Numbered from the stretch's first letter, positions 36,374 to 45,668 are shown. The stretch: DNA of 64,000 nucleotides from Streptomyces sp. NRRL S-1022 (GCF_000720135.1 NZ_JOIU01000001.1:62001-126000); one strand, 5' to 3'. Numbers and translations: made by a program. The notes: generated by a model from the letters alone, not told the origin.

Positions 36374-39300
36374 ACTTCCTCCTGGTTGGCCCGCGCACCG
36401 GAGGGCGGGCCGATGATCGCCGCGAGGCGGCGTGGCGTGGGGTTGCGGAATATGTGCTTCAGTTGGGACCCCGGGAATCCGGTCGTGCGCTGCAGCGTGT
36501 TGAGGCGGACCGCGAGCAGGGAATTGCCGCCCAGCTCGAAGAAGTTGTCGTCGAGCCCCACCGGTACGCCGAGGAGTTGCTGCCACACCCGGGCGAGCCG
36601 GTCGGCGGCCGTGGGCTCGCCCGGCGCCGTCGGCAGGCCGGTGCCCGGGGTCTCCTGTGGCGGAGCGGGATCGTTGCCGCGCGCCGGTTCGGGCAGCCGG
36701 CTCGGGTCGAGCTTCCCGTTGACGGTCAGGGGCAGCGACGGCACCGGGGTGAGGGTCGCGGGCAGCATGTGCGCGGGCAGCCGGGCGGCCAGCCACCGGC
36801 GCAGTTCCGCGAGGTCCGGCGCGGCGTCGGCACCGACGAGGTAGGCGTCGATCCGCGCGGTGGCCGCGTCGTGGGCGTCCCGGACGACGGCTGCGGCTCC
36901 GGTGACGGCGGGGTGCGCCAGGAGCGCTCCGCTGATCTCGCCCAGCTCGATGCGGTGGCCGCGGATCTTGACCTGGTCGTCGAGCCGTCCCAGGTGCTCC
37001 AGTTGGCCGTCCGGCAGGATCCGGCCCCGGTCGCCGGACCGGTAGAGCACCTCCTCCGGGAGTCCGGCGATGCTGCCGGGTACGAAGCGTTCGGCGGTCA
37101 GTTCGGGCCGGTTCAGGTACCCGGCGCTGACGCCGCTGCCCGCGACGTGGATCTCGCCGGGAACTCCGGGAGCCACCGGGCGGCCCTCCTCGTCCAGCAC
37201 GTACAGCCGCCACCCGGGCAGGGCGGGTCCCACCGACCGCGTCCCGGAGAGGGCGTCCGCCCGGGTCAGATCGCGCCACGTGCAGTGCACGGTGGTTTCG
37301 GTGATGCCGTACATGTTGACCACCCGGCAGGCCCGCTCCGGGTAGCGGTCCATCCAGGGCAGCAGCATCCGCGCGTCGAGCGGTTCACCGCCGAAGATCA
37401 GCAGACGGACGAACAGGTCCTCCGCCGAGGCCCCGTCCGCGGCCAGGAGCTGGGCGAACGCCGACGGCGTCTGGTTGAGCACGGTGACGCGTTCGGCGAC
37501 GAGGAGGGCATGGAAGCCTTCCGGGTCGCGGGCGACCCAGTGCGGTACGACGACCAGATGGCCGCCGGTCAGCAGGCAGCCCCAGATCTCCCAGACGGAG
37601 AAGTCGAAGGCGAAGGAGTGGAAGAGGGACCAGACGTCCTCCGCGCCGAACCCGAACCCTTCCGGACCGGCCGTCGCGGACAGCAGAGCGGCGACGTTGC
37701 GGTGGCGTACCAGGACACCCTTGGGAGTGCCGGTCGAGCCCGAGGTGTGGATGACGTACGCCACCCGTTCCGGGTCGGCTCCGGGCAGTGGGGTGTCGGC
37801 CCCGGCGGGCGTGGCGCCGGCGGGCAGCAGGGTCAGGTGCGGCGGCAGCAGTCCCGGGTCGCAGTCGGTCACGGCGGTGGTGAGACCGGTGTCCTCGGCG
37901 ACGAAGGCGAGCCGTTCGCGCGGGTAGTCCGGGTTGAGGGGTACGTAGGCGGCGCCGGCCTTGAGCACCGCGAGCAGGGCGACGACCAGGTCCGTGCCGC
38001 GGTGCAGGCACACGCCGACCCGGTCCCCCGCGCACACTCCGGCTTCGGCCAGCGACCGGGCGAGCGCGGTGGCGCGGGTGTCGAGCTCGCGATAGGTCAG
38101 GCGCTGCTGCTCGCAGCTGACGGCGACGTGGTCGGGCAGACGGGCGGCCTGCTCGGCGAAGAGCGAGGCGAGGTCGCCGCCGGCCGGAACGGTGCCGGCG
38201 GACGACGTCCCGGTGGGATCGGCCGGTTCGGACGCGGGGACGGTGGACAGGCGCGCGAGGGGGGCGCTCGGGTTCTCGGCCATGGCAGCGAGGGTGGTCT
38301 CCAGTTGGCGGCAGAAGCGGATGGCCGCAGCCGTGTCCACCTCGGTCGCCCGGTGACGCAGCAGGCCGCGCCGCTCACCGCCGAGGTCCTGCCGGACGTA
38401 GAGGGCGAGGGGGAACTGAGCCGGACCGAAGCCGGGGTCCGGCAGCGCGGTCGCCGTCAGCTCGGGCGTGACGATGTCGGGCAGGGAGCGGCAGGGGACG
38501 ACGACCAGGGAGAGGCCGGCGCGGTCCGAGGGCGGCAGTACCGTCGACAGGGGCAGGTCGGCGTCTCGGTAGGCGGTCATGGCCCGCCGGTGGGACCGGC
38601 GCAGATAGTCGGCCACGGTCTGGTCGCCGTCGGTCTCCAGCGGCACCGGCACCGTGGCACTGAAGTAGCCGACGGCGGTCGCGTGGCGCGGGGTGCGGCG
38701 GGAGATGGTGGTGCCGAGCACGGGGCGGGCGGTGGCGCTGTTCCGGCTCAGGACCAGGCCGGCGACGGCGAGGACCAGCGAGTGCCGGGTGACGCCCAGT
38801 TCGGCCGCCAGTCTGCCCGCGGCGTCCCATACCGCGTCCCGGATCAGCAAAGGCACCGCGCCGGAAGGTCCGGCGGGCTCCGGCCCGGGGGTGGTGGCCC
38901 ATTCCAGCGTGACGGACACGCCGGGCTGGAGACTGCGGGCGAGTTCGGCGGCCCGCTCCCGCCGCGCGGGCGGCAGTTCGTGCCGGCTGAGGGACCACTG
39001 CGCGAAGGATTCGGCCGGGAGGCCGGGTGCTTCCCCGAGCAGCCACTGGGCGAGCACCGCCATGGACGTCTCGTCCACGATCAGGTGGTGGGCCGTCAGG
39101 CAGAGGTGAGCGGTACGTGGGCTGTGGCGGATCAGGACGACGCGCAGGAGGGGCCCGTCGTCGAGGTCGAACGGCCGCAGCGCTTCCCGGCGCATGCGGG
39201 CCCGGGCGAGCGGCCCGTCGGGGTCGACGGGTGCGTCGGCGACGAACAGCTTCGGGGGGCGGCGGCCCGGGACGAACACCAGCCGGCCCTGATCCTCCGT

Positions 39301-39495
39301 CACCCGCGAACCCAGCAACGGGTGGGCGGCGAGCAGCGCGGCGAACCTGGCGTGGAGGTCGTTCTCGTCGAGGGTGCCGTCGATGCGCAGGAACAGCGCG
39401 GAGTTGTACGTGGCCGGGTCCTCCGCACTGCGGTCCGCCGCGTACAGGTCGCACTGCCCTGGGGTGAGGGGCAGCACCGCCACCCCTCTAGTCAC
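36370..39495 (-). CDS. NRPS: C-A-PCP module, predicted threonine-activating
   Basis: 1041 residues: C domain (1-430) with HHLIVDE (136-142), A domain (440-920) and PCP (940-1015, Ser in LGGNSLLAV). The specificity residues read by eye are D-F-W-N-I-G-M-V-H-K, from FDFSVWEI, VLNQTPSAF, LLIFGGE and NMYGITETTVH. That equals the established threonine code. The Gly of the C motif is Glu, a tolerated change in several C domains. The C domain presumably joins the acyl or aminoacyl group on the preceding free carrier protein to Thr, and the product passes to the KS-AT-ACP. Overlaps both neighbours (8 and 4 bp). Confidence 0.93.
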   Translation of the reverse strand: MTRGVAVLPLTPGQCDLYAADRSAEDPATYNSALFLRIDGTLDENDLHARFAALLAAHPLLGSRVTEDQGRLVFVPGRRPPKLFVADAPVDPDGPLARARMRREALRPFDLDDGPLLRVVLIRHSPRTAHLCLTAHHLIVDETSMAVLAQWLLGEAPGLPAESFAQWSLSRHELPPARRERAAELARSLQPGVSVTLEWATTPGPEPAGPSGAVPLLIRDAVWDAAGRLAAELGVTRHSLVLAVAGLVLSRNSATARPVLGTTISRRTPRHATAVGYFSATVPVPLETDGDQTVADYLRRSHRRAMTAYRDADLPLSTVLPPSDRAGLSLVVVPCRSLPDIVTPELTATALPDPGFGPAQFPLALYVRQDLGGERRGLLRHRATEVDTAAAIRFCRQLETTLAAMAENPSAPLARLSTVPASEPADPTGTSSAGTVPAGGDLASLFAEQAARLPDHVAVSCEQQRLTYRELDTRATALARSLAEAGVCAGDRVGVCLHRGTDLVVALLAVLKAGAAYVPLNPDYPRERLAFVAEDTGLTTAVTDCDPGLLPPHLTLLPAGATPAGADTPLPGADPERVAYVIHTSGSTGTPKGVLVRHRNVAALLSATAGPEGFGFGAEDVWSLFHSFAFDFSVWEIWGCLLTGGHLVVVPHWVARDPEGFHALLVAERVTVLNQTPSAFAQLLAADGASAEDLFVRLLIFGGEPLDARMLLPWMDRYPERACRVVNMYGITETTVHCTWRDLTRADALSGTRSVGPALPGWRLYVLDEEGRPVAPGVPGEIHVAGSGVSAGYLNRPELTAERFVPGSIAGLPEEVLYRSGDRGRILPDGQLEHLGRLDDQVKIRGHRIELGEISGALLAHPAVTGAAAVVRDAHDAATARIDAYLVGADAAPDLAELRRWLAARLPAHMLPATLTPVPSLPLTVNGKLDPSRLPEPARGNDPAPPQETPGTGLPTAPGEPTAADRLARVWQQLLGVPVGLDDNFFELGGNSLLAVRLNTLQRTTGFPGSQLKHIFRNPTPRRLAAIIGPPSGARANQEEV

Positions 39496-39715
39496 GTCCG
39501 CCGGCGAGGGCGGCCCGGAAGAGGGTGGCCGCGTCCGGGGCCTCCAGTATCTCCAGGTAGTCGAGCTCCTGCCCGGTCAGCTTGAATATCCGGTCGGCGA
39601 GCAGCACCGCCTTCAGCGAGTCCCCGCCGTTGGCGATGAAACCTTCATTCGGATCGGCTTCATCACCGAGCATTTCTTTCCAGAGTGCGGAGAGCTCTTC
39701 CGTGGATATCTGCAT
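39488..39715 (-). CDS. free-standing carrier protein (PCP/ACP), first gene of the minus operon
   Basis: 75 residues, a single four-helix carrier domain: phosphopantetheine Ser in NGGDSLKAVLLADRI, helix I LSALWKEMLG. As the first cistron of the operon and directly upstream of a module with an N-terminal C domain, it is placed to hold a starter unit. No A domain is fused to it; the stand-alone A domain at 44097 or an external ligase could load it. GGGAGG precedes the ATG by 9 bases. Its probable promoter lies about 100 bases upstream. Confidence 0.9.
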   Translation of the reverse strand: MQISTEELSALWKEMLGDEADPNEGFIANGGDSLKAVLLADRIFKLTGQELDYLEILEAPDAATLFRAALAGGRD

Positions 39716-39821
39716 CACAGGCCTCCCGTTATTCCCTCGAATAGCGCTGCTCCCGAAACAGGACATCGCCGACCACAGACGCTCGGCGGTGACTGCCGTC
39801 CGGGGCGCGAGAACGGGAAAG

Positions 39822-39851
39822 ATCATCGTCAGATCAGAACGGAACTGTCAA
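39822..39851 (-). promoter_or_regulatory. promoter of the minus-strand NRPS/PKS operon
   Basis: On the minus strand TTGACA (39851-39846), 18 bases, then GATGAT (39827-39822), a perfect -35 and an xAxxxT -10 for a housekeeping sigma factor. An A/T tract (CAAAAATTTCAG) directly upstream could act as an UP element. The start point would fall near 39815, giving a leader of about 100 bases. Confidence 0.6.
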
Positions 39852-40067
39852 CTGAAATTTTTGTGAAGCAGCGCGATGAAAACCAGCCACCGTCCAGATT
39901 TCAATGGTGTTTCCGGCACTCCGGCAGGGTAGCGAGGACAAAGGGGTGAAAATGGACCATTCCCGCAGGCTTCGCCGCGTTCTTCGGCATTCTCGTAAAG
40001 CCGAACCTTGAAGTGTGCCGGTGGTGTAGAGGTCGTTTCATTCCCCCTATTGCACCCCTAGGTGATC
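39852..40067. other. central part of the divergent cluster promoter region
   Basis: 216 bp between the two -35 boxes, notably richer in A/T than the flanking genes and without coding potential. It is the natural place for a pathway regulator to bind, but I see no perfect palindrome or heptamer repeat. Confidence 0.5.
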
Positions 40068-40097
40068 TTGACGAATTCGAGTGGACCCACTTACGAT
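40068..40097 (+). promoter_or_regulatory. promoter of the plus-strand NRPS arm
   Basis: TTGACG (40068-40073), 18 bases, TACGAT (40092-40097). The start point would be near 40104, which excludes the in-frame GTG at 40081 as start codon and supports the ATG at 40135 with AAGGA 6 bases upstream. Confidence 0.65.
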
Positions 40098-40134
40098 CCA
40101 GAATTTCTTGCAGTCGACCGATCAAGGACGCCGA

Positions 40135-43100
40135 ATGCAGAATCCTGCGACTCCCGGGCAGCTCCGTTTCTTCGTACTCGACATGCAGCAGCCCCGGCCG
40201 GCCATCGTGCATCGCCTGACCGCTTCGGGAACGGTGGACATCGACCGGCTGCTGGCGACGGTGAGTGCCGTCCTGCGCGCGCAGCCGGCCCTGCGCGTCT
40301 CCTTGCGCATGGAACCCGACGGACTGGTCCAGCACCTTCACCCCGTCTCCGAGGTGCCGGTCGGCGTCCACACCCTGCCGGCGGACGAGGAGGCGGCACG
40401 CGAGGTCCTCGAACGCCACCTGGCCTCGCTCGCGGCGCCGTTCGACCACGCCGGTGCACCACTGTGCCGTATCGCCGTGCTGCACCGCGCCGACCGGGCC
40501 CACCTGCTCTTCTCGGTGCACCACGGTGTCTTCGACGACGGTTCCGCCGCCGCCCTGCTGGCCTCGCTGACCACCGCTCACGGGTCGGGCCCGGACAGCC
40601 TCGCCGACGCCGAGGTGCCGCAAGGCGACCCGTCCGCCGAACGACAGGACCTCCTGCGGAAGTTCTGGGCCACCACGCTCGACCAGGCACCGGAGAACTG
40701 CTCCCTTCCGCAGCTCACACCCGGCGCGGACCGAGCCCGCGCCTCGGTCGCCACCCGGTTGCCCGAGGACCTCGTGGACCGGATGCGCCGACGTGCGGCG
40801 GAGACCGGCGCGAGCCTCTTCACCCAGGTGATGAGCGCGCTGGCCTGGGTCGCCGGGTGGTACGGCGGCACCGACGACATAGTGGTCGCCACGGTGAGCG
40901 GAGCCGAACGGGACACCCAGGGCATCTCGGCCGTCGGCTGTCTGCAGAACACCATCCCGGTCCGGGTCGACCTGGCCGGTGCCACCACCGAGAGCCTGCT
41001 CGACCGGACCCTGGACGCCCTCCTCGACGCGGTCGAGCACGCGGAACTCCCGCTGGAGGAGATCCTGGCCGTGACCGGCGCACCACGGCACCCCGACCGC
41101 AAGCCGTTCACCCAACTGATGTGCACGCAGGGTGAGTTGTTCACCGAGGTCGTCGACGCGTCGGGTCTGCGATGGCGTATGGACCCGCCCCGGTCCGACC
41201 AGGTCGAGTACGACCTGAGCGTCACCCTGCTGCACGCTCCCGACGGCGGGGAGCACCTGGTCGTGGCCCATCCCCGCACGGCCCTCGACGCAGGCACCGC
41301 GGAGCGCTTCCTCGCCCACCTCGTCACCGCCCTCGGCGCTCTGACCGCGTCGGACGCCCAGCCACTGACCACGTGCGACCTCCTCGCCGCGCCCGAGCGC
41401 GCCGAACTCGACGCGCTCGCCGGCACATCGGTCGCAGTGGCCGCCGAGCCGGTGCACCGCGTCATCCAGAGCCGGGCGGACCAGGCCCCGGCAGCCGTAG
41501 CCGTCCGTGCCGGCGGCGTCGAGCTGGACTACGCGACCGTGACCGGCCGCGCCCGGGAGCTGGCGGCGGCCCTTCTCGCGGCCGGCGTGGGCCCGGGGGA
41601 CCGGGTCGCCATCCACCTGGACCGTTCACCGGACCTGGTCACCGCCGTCCTGGCCACCTGGTGGGCGGGCGCCGCCTACGTGCCGCTCGACCCCGACCAC
41701 CCGGACGAGCGGCTGCGCTACGTCCTGCGGGACGCCGAGCCCGCCGCGCTGATCGCTCGGGCCCCCCTGCTGCCGGACTTGCCGACGCTGACCCCGGACT
41801 CCTCCGCAGCGGCACCGGCAGCATGGCCGGACGTCGCCGCCGACGCCCCCGCCTACGTCATGTACACCTCCGGCTCCACGGGTCGTCCCAAGGGTGCCGT
41901 CATCCGCCACGACAACTTGTGCGCCCTGTTCACGGCCTTCGACACCGAATTCGCCGGGGGCCCCGCAGTCGTCCTGGCGGGTACCAGCCCGTCCTTCGAC
42001 ATCAGTCTCATCGAACTTGTCTGGCCCCTGACCAGCGGCCGCACCCTCCACCTGACCAGCCACCGCACCGTGCTCCGGGACATACCGGACCCCGACGGCG
42101 CGTTCTACCAGTGCACCCCGTCCGCCGCCCGGTTGCACACCGCCTCTCCCGAGGGCCGCGCGTTCCTCCGCGGGCTCGGCGCTCTGCTGGTCGGAGGCGA
42201 GCCGCTCGCCCCCGACCTCGCCGACGACCTCGCCGCTCTCGTCCCCGGTCCGGTACTGAACGGATACGGACCGACCGAAGCCACGGTGTACACCACGCTG
42301 TGGCGGGTCACCCCGGGTGCTCCCGTGCACATCGGGTTGCCGCTGCCGGGCGTGCGCTGCCACGTCGTGGACGTACACGGCCGCGATCTGCCGCCGGGCT
42401 GCCCCGGCGACCTGCTGATCTCCGGCGCCGGCGTGGGCAACGGCTACTGGCGGCGCCCGGACCTGACCGCCGAGCGCTTCCCCGCGCTGCCCCGGGCCGG
42501 CGGCACCACCGGCTACCGCAGCGGCGACGTGGTGTCCTTCACCCCCGGCGTCGGGCTCAAGTTCCTGCACCGGGCGGACGAGCAGGTCAAGGTGCTCGGC
42601 CAGCGCATCGAGACGGGGGAGATCGAGACCACCCTGCGCCGGCGTCCCGGAATCCGGGACGCCGCCGTCGCACCGCTGCCGGACCGCACCGGCGTCGTCG
42701 CCTTCCTCGTACGGGAGGACGGCCCCGCGGCGGGCCCGCGGCCCCGCTCGCTGCCCGCCACCGTCGCGGCGGAACTGCGGCGCGGCGCAGCCGACTGGCT
42801 CACCGGGGCCATGCTGCCCACCGCGTGGTTCGAGGTGGCCGACCTGCCCCGCTCTCCCAACGGCAAGCTGGACCGGCGGGTTCTCGCCGACTGGGCCGCC
42901 GCGAGCGCCGAGGCGGCGCAGTCCGCAGCGCCGCCGCTGCCCGGGACGGCCGCCGGCGCGGTCATGGAGGCATGGGAGCGCGTCCTGGGCGAACCGGTCA
43001 CCGACACCGGGGCCACCTTCTTCGAACTCGGTGGCACGTCCTCCGGCATCCTGCGGGTGCTGACCCTGCTGCGGGCACGCCATCCCCGGCTGCACGCGGC

Positions 43101-43284
43101 GGACCTGTTCCGCCACACCACCGCCCGGGGGCTGGCCGGGTTCCTGGACACCCTCGACGCCGCCCAGGACGACACCCCGACCCCCGCCGGCGCGGTCCGG
43201 CCCCCTGCCCCGGCCGACGTGCCGACCGGTACGCAGCGCGGTGCCCGCCGCGCCCAGGCCCTTGGCCGCTGGGCCCGCCGGTGA
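40135..43284 (+). CDS. NRPS: C-A-PCP module on the divergent arm
   Basis: 1049 residues. C domain (1-440) with HHGVFDD at 129-135; both His and the Asp remain, Gly is replaced by Asp. A domain (about 445-915) with TSGSTGRPKGAVIRH and the catalytic Lys in SPNGKLDRR. PCP (about 945-1010, Ser in LGGTSSGIL), then a 40-residue Pro/Ala/Arg-rich tail. By-eye pocket code D-I-I-Q-L-G-G-V-Y-K; it is nearest in outline to glycine-type codes but matches no standard one. A start at 40135 follows from the promoter position. A type II thioesterase follows 35 bp downstream. Confidence 0.9.
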   Translation: MQNPATPGQLRFFVLDMQQPRPAIVHRLTASGTVDIDRLLATVSAVLRAQPALRVSLRMEPDGLVQHLHPVSEVPVGVHTLPADEEAAREVLERHLASLAAPFDHAGAPLCRIAVLHRADRAHLLFSVHHGVFDDGSAAALLASLTTAHGSGPDSLADAEVPQGDPSAERQDLLRKFWATTLDQAPENCSLPQLTPGADRARASVATRLPEDLVDRMRRRAAETGASLFTQVMSALAWVAGWYGGTDDIVVATVSGAERDTQGISAVGCLQNTIPVRVDLAGATTESLLDRTLDALLDAVEHAELPLEEILAVTGAPRHPDRKPFTQLMCTQGELFTEVVDASGLRWRMDPPRSDQVEYDLSVTLLHAPDGGEHLVVAHPRTALDAGTAERFLAHLVTALGALTASDAQPLTTCDLLAAPERAELDALAGTSVAVAAEPVHRVIQSRADQAPAAVAVRAGGVELDYATVTGRARELAAALLAAGVGPGDRVAIHLDRSPDLVTAVLATWWAGAAYVPLDPDHPDERLRYVLRDAEPAALIARAPLLPDLPTLTPDSSAAAPAAWPDVAADAPAYVMYTSGSTGRPKGAVIRHDNLCALFTAFDTEFAGGPAVVLAGTSPSFDISLIELVWPLTSGRTLHLTSHRTVLRDIPDPDGAFYQCTPSAARLHTASPEGRAFLRGLGALLVGGEPLAPDLADDLAALVPGPVLNGYGPTEATVYTTLWRVTPGAPVHIGLPLPGVRCHVVDVHGRDLPPGCPGDLLISGAGVGNGYWRRPDLTAERFPALPRAGGTTGYRSGDVVSFTPGVGLKFLHRADEQVKVLGQRIETGEIETTLRRRPGIRDAAVAPLPDRTGVVAFLVREDGPAAGPRPRSLPATVAAELRRGAADWLTGAMLPTAWFEVADLPRSPNGKLDRRVLADWAAASAEAAQSAAPPLPGTAAGAVMEAWERVLGEPVTDTGATFFELGGTSSGILRVLTLLRARHPRLHAADLFRHTTARGLAGFLDTLDAAQDDTPTPAGAVRPPAPADVPTGTQRGARRAQALGRWARR

Positions 43285-43319
43285 CCCCCGCCCCCCTCTC
43301 CGCGCCCCAGGAGTCCACG

Positions 43320-44021
43320 ATGACGCTCTCCCTGATGTGCCTGCCCTACGCCGGAGGCGGGGCGGGAGTCTTCCGTCCCTGGCAGAACCAGCCCGGCCTG
43401 CCGTTCCGCGTCGTCCCGGTCCAGCTTCCCGGACGGGACGAATGGTTCGTCCAGGAACCCTGCACCACCATGGCGGACGCCGCGCGCGTGTGCGCCGACC
43501 AGATCCGCGAAGCGGCAGGCACCGGCCCGTTCGCCGTCTTCGGGCACAGCTTCGGCGCGCTGCTCGCGTACGAGACGGTCCGCTTGCTCGCGTCCGACGG
43601 AGCACCGCTGCCGGAACACGTGGTGGTCAGCGGGGCCGCGGCGCCCGACGTCGGCCGTCCCCGGATGGACGGCGCCCAGCTGGACGACGACGCGTTCGTC
43701 GCCCGGCTGCGTGACCTGGTCGGATACGATCACGAGGCCTGGCACGAGCCGGAGTTGCGGGAGCTGCTGCTGCCCGCGCTCCGGGCCGACCTCGCGGTCC
43801 AGGACGCCTACGTACCGACCCCCGGCCCTCCGCTGACGATGCCGGTGAGCATCCTGCGCGGCACTCACGACGACTTGGTGCGCCACGAGGACGCGGCCCG
43901 CTGGGCGGAGCACACCTCCTCCGGAGCGCAGCTCGTGGACATGCCGGGCGGCCACATGTACTTCACCGAGGACTGGCCGCTGCTCTGGAAGACGCTCGGC
44001 ACGCTGCTGGGCCACGACTGA
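43320..44021 (+). CDS. NRPS cluster: type II thioesterase (copy 2)
   Basis: 233 residues, same family as the gene at 24972: MCLPYAGGGAGVFRPW, nucleophile elbow FGHSFGA (Ser near 81), Asp in LRGTHDDL and His in PGGHMYFTED. CAGGAG lies 8 bases upstream of the ATG, 35 bp after the C-A-PCP gene. Two different type II thioesterases in one cluster suggests that each serves its own arm, or that one has been adapted for product release. Confidence 0.92.
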   Translation: MTLSLMCLPYAGGGAGVFRPWQNQPGLPFRVVPVQLPGRDEWFVQEPCTTMADAARVCADQIREAAGTGPFAVFGHSFGALLAYETVRLLASDGAPLPEHVVVSGAAAPDVGRPRMDGAQLDDDAFVARLRDLVGYDHEAWHEPELRELLLPALRADLAVQDAYVPTPGPPLTMPVSILRGTHDDLVRHEDAARWAEHTSSGAQLVDMPGGHMYFTEDWPLLWKTLGTLLGHD

Positions 44022-44036
44022 CGGTCCGCGCCGCGC

Positions 44037-44081
44037 GAGAGGGCCGATGGGATTCCCGACCGGATTCCCATCGGCCCTCTC
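44037..44081. terminator. bidirectional terminator between converging operons
   Basis: GAGAGGGCCGATGGGA (44037-44052) and TCCCATCGGCCCTCTC (44066-44081) form a perfect 16-bp stem with a 13-base loop. It lies between the thioesterase stop (44021, plus) and the A-domain stop (44097, minus), so it can end both transcripts. Confidence 0.9.
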
Positions 44082-44096
44082 CCTGCGCGGCCCGGA

Positions 44097-45668
44097 TCAG
44101 TTCCGCATCGCGGCCAGCTGCTCCGCCAGCACCCGGCGGTCCAGCTTTCCGTTGTGATTCAGCGGCAGGTCGGCCCGGTGGGTGAATCTGTGCGGCACCA
44201 TGTACCGCGGCAGGCGTGCCGACAGCGCCTGCCGGAGCTCCGCGGCCGGCCGGGCCGTACCGGTGTACGCGGCCTCCAGCCGGATCTGCCCGTCCTCGTC
44301 GCGCAAGGCCACGACGGCCACATGGCCGATGGCCTCCTGTTCCCGCAGCACCGCCTCGGTCTCGCCGATCTCCACCCGCTGGCCCATGATCTTGACCTGC
44401 TGGTCGAGCCGTCCGAGGTGCACCAGGGTCCCGCCCTCCAGCACCTGGACCAGGTCACCGGTGCAGTACCAGTGGTCCTCGTCCGGCACATACCCGCCGG
44501 CGGTCTCCACCGGGCGCCCCGAGGCGTCCAGGAACCGCCCCCGGTTGTCCTTCTCGTCGAGGTAACCGGCGAACCGCTGTACGCCGCGCAGCCGCAGCTC
44601 GCCCACGTCGGAGGGCCGACCCTCCTCGTCCACCACCTGATGGTCGAGGTGAGGGTAGACCTCGCCGATGGGGAGGGTGCCGTTGGCCGTCTGCGGCCAG
44701 TCCTCCGTCCTGTCCGGCAGCCGGTACTGCGACGAGAGAATGGTCAGCTCGGTCGGCCCGTACACGTTCTCGATGACGCTGTGCGGCGCGGCGGCACGCC
44801 AGGCTCTCGCCTGCTGCACCGTGAGCTGCTCGCCGCCGAAGAGGGTCCAGCGCAGTGACCGCATCGAACCGGGGGCAAGTCCTCCGGTCAGGTCGGCCAT
44901 CGTGATCACGGACGGCACCGAGAACCAGTGCGTGATCCCCTCGCGGGCCACGAACCGTGCAGGCTTAGGGAGTTCGGCCCGTCGCGGCACGACCAGTGTG
45001 GCGCCCGAGCCCCAGGCGCCGAACATCTCCAGGACGGACGCGTCGAAGGCCAGGCCGCTGTTCTGGGCCATCCGGCAGCCGGGCCCGAGCGCGTAGCGGT
45101 CGATGACGTACCGCAGGAAGGCATCCATGCTGCGGTGCGCGATCGGTACGCCCTTGGGAGTGCCGGTGGAGCCCGAGGTGAACAGCACGTACGCGATGTC
45201 CTCCGGCAGCACCTCGACCGGGGGCAGGTCGACGGGGGCCGCGTTCCCGTCGCGCAGGCGGGTCAGGAGGTCCTCGGACAGGAGCAGGGCCGGTATCTCC
45301 GGACCCTCGGGAACCGGAGCGCGGTCGGTCAGGTGGAGTTCCAGGCCGGCGGTCCGCGCGATGTGGGCCTGCCGGGCCGGCGGGAAGGACGTGTTGAGCG
45401 GGACCACGGCCGCGCCCAGGCGCAGCACCGCCAGGGTCGCCGCGTACGTCAGCAGGTTCGACGCGGTCGTCAGGCCCACCCGGGCGGGGGCCCGGCCGCC
45501 GCACCGGGTCAGGATCTCTCCGGCCAGGGCCGCGGCCAGACCGTCCAGTTCCCGGTAGGTGAGCCGCTCGCCCCCGGCCTCCAGGGCGATGAGATCGGCG
45601 TGCTCGCGCGCCGACGCGGCGAACCAGTCGTGCAGTTCGCGCGGCGTTCCCCGCTCTCGTCCCGTCAT
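44097..45668 (-). CDS. stand-alone NRPS adenylation domain
   Basis: 523 residues, an A domain alone, without PCP or C. Core motifs present: YVLFTSGSTGTPKGVPIAHR, YGPTELTI, YCTGDLV, GRLDQQVKIMGQRVEIGE and catalytic Lys in NHNGKLDRR. By-eye pocket code D-A-L-F-L-G-V-I-L-K, not matching a standard residue; the hydrophobic pocket suggests an aliphatic or aryl substrate, which is a guess. It must deliver its aminoacyl-adenylate to a carrier in trans. The candidates are the free PCP at 39488 and the A-less C-PCP-E at 29111. Its ATG overlaps the epimerase stop (ATGA). Confidence 0.9.
   Translation of the reverse strand: MTGRERGTPRELHDWFAASAREHADLIALEAGGERLTYRELDGLAAALAGEILTRCGGRAPARVGLTTASNLLTYAATLAVLRLGAAVVPLNTSFPPARQAHIARTAGLELHLTDRAPVPEGPEIPALLLSEDLLTRLRDGNAAPVDLPPVEVLPEDIAYVLFTSGSTGTPKGVPIAHRSMDAFLRYVIDRYALGPGCRMAQNSGLAFDASVLEMFGAWGSGATLVVPRRAELPKPARFVAREGITHWFSVPSVITMADLTGGLAPGSMRSLRWTLFGGEQLTVQQARAWRAAAPHSVIENVYGPTELTILSSQYRLPDRTEDWPQTANGTLPIGEVYPHLDHQVVDEEGRPSDVGELRLRGVQRFAGYLDEKDNRGRFLDASGRPVETAGGYVPDEDHWYCTGDLVQVLEGGTLVHLGRLDQQVKIMGQRVEIGETEAVLREQEAIGHVAVVALRDEDGQIRLEAAYTGTARPAAELRQALSARLPRYMVPHRFTHRADLPLNHNGKLDRRVLAEQLAAMRN

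Noticed and set aside
36454..39585. A plus-strand frame of over 1000 codons opposite the Thr NRPS
   Set aside because: Very rich in Gly, Arg, Val and Gln without any motif, and exactly antisense to a clear C-A-PCP module. It is an artefact of codon bias.
40081..40134. GTG at 40081 as start of the plus-strand NRPS
   Set aside because: It lies within the proposed promoter (-10 at 40092-40097) and lacks a ribosome binding site. ATG 40135 has AAGGA at good spacing.
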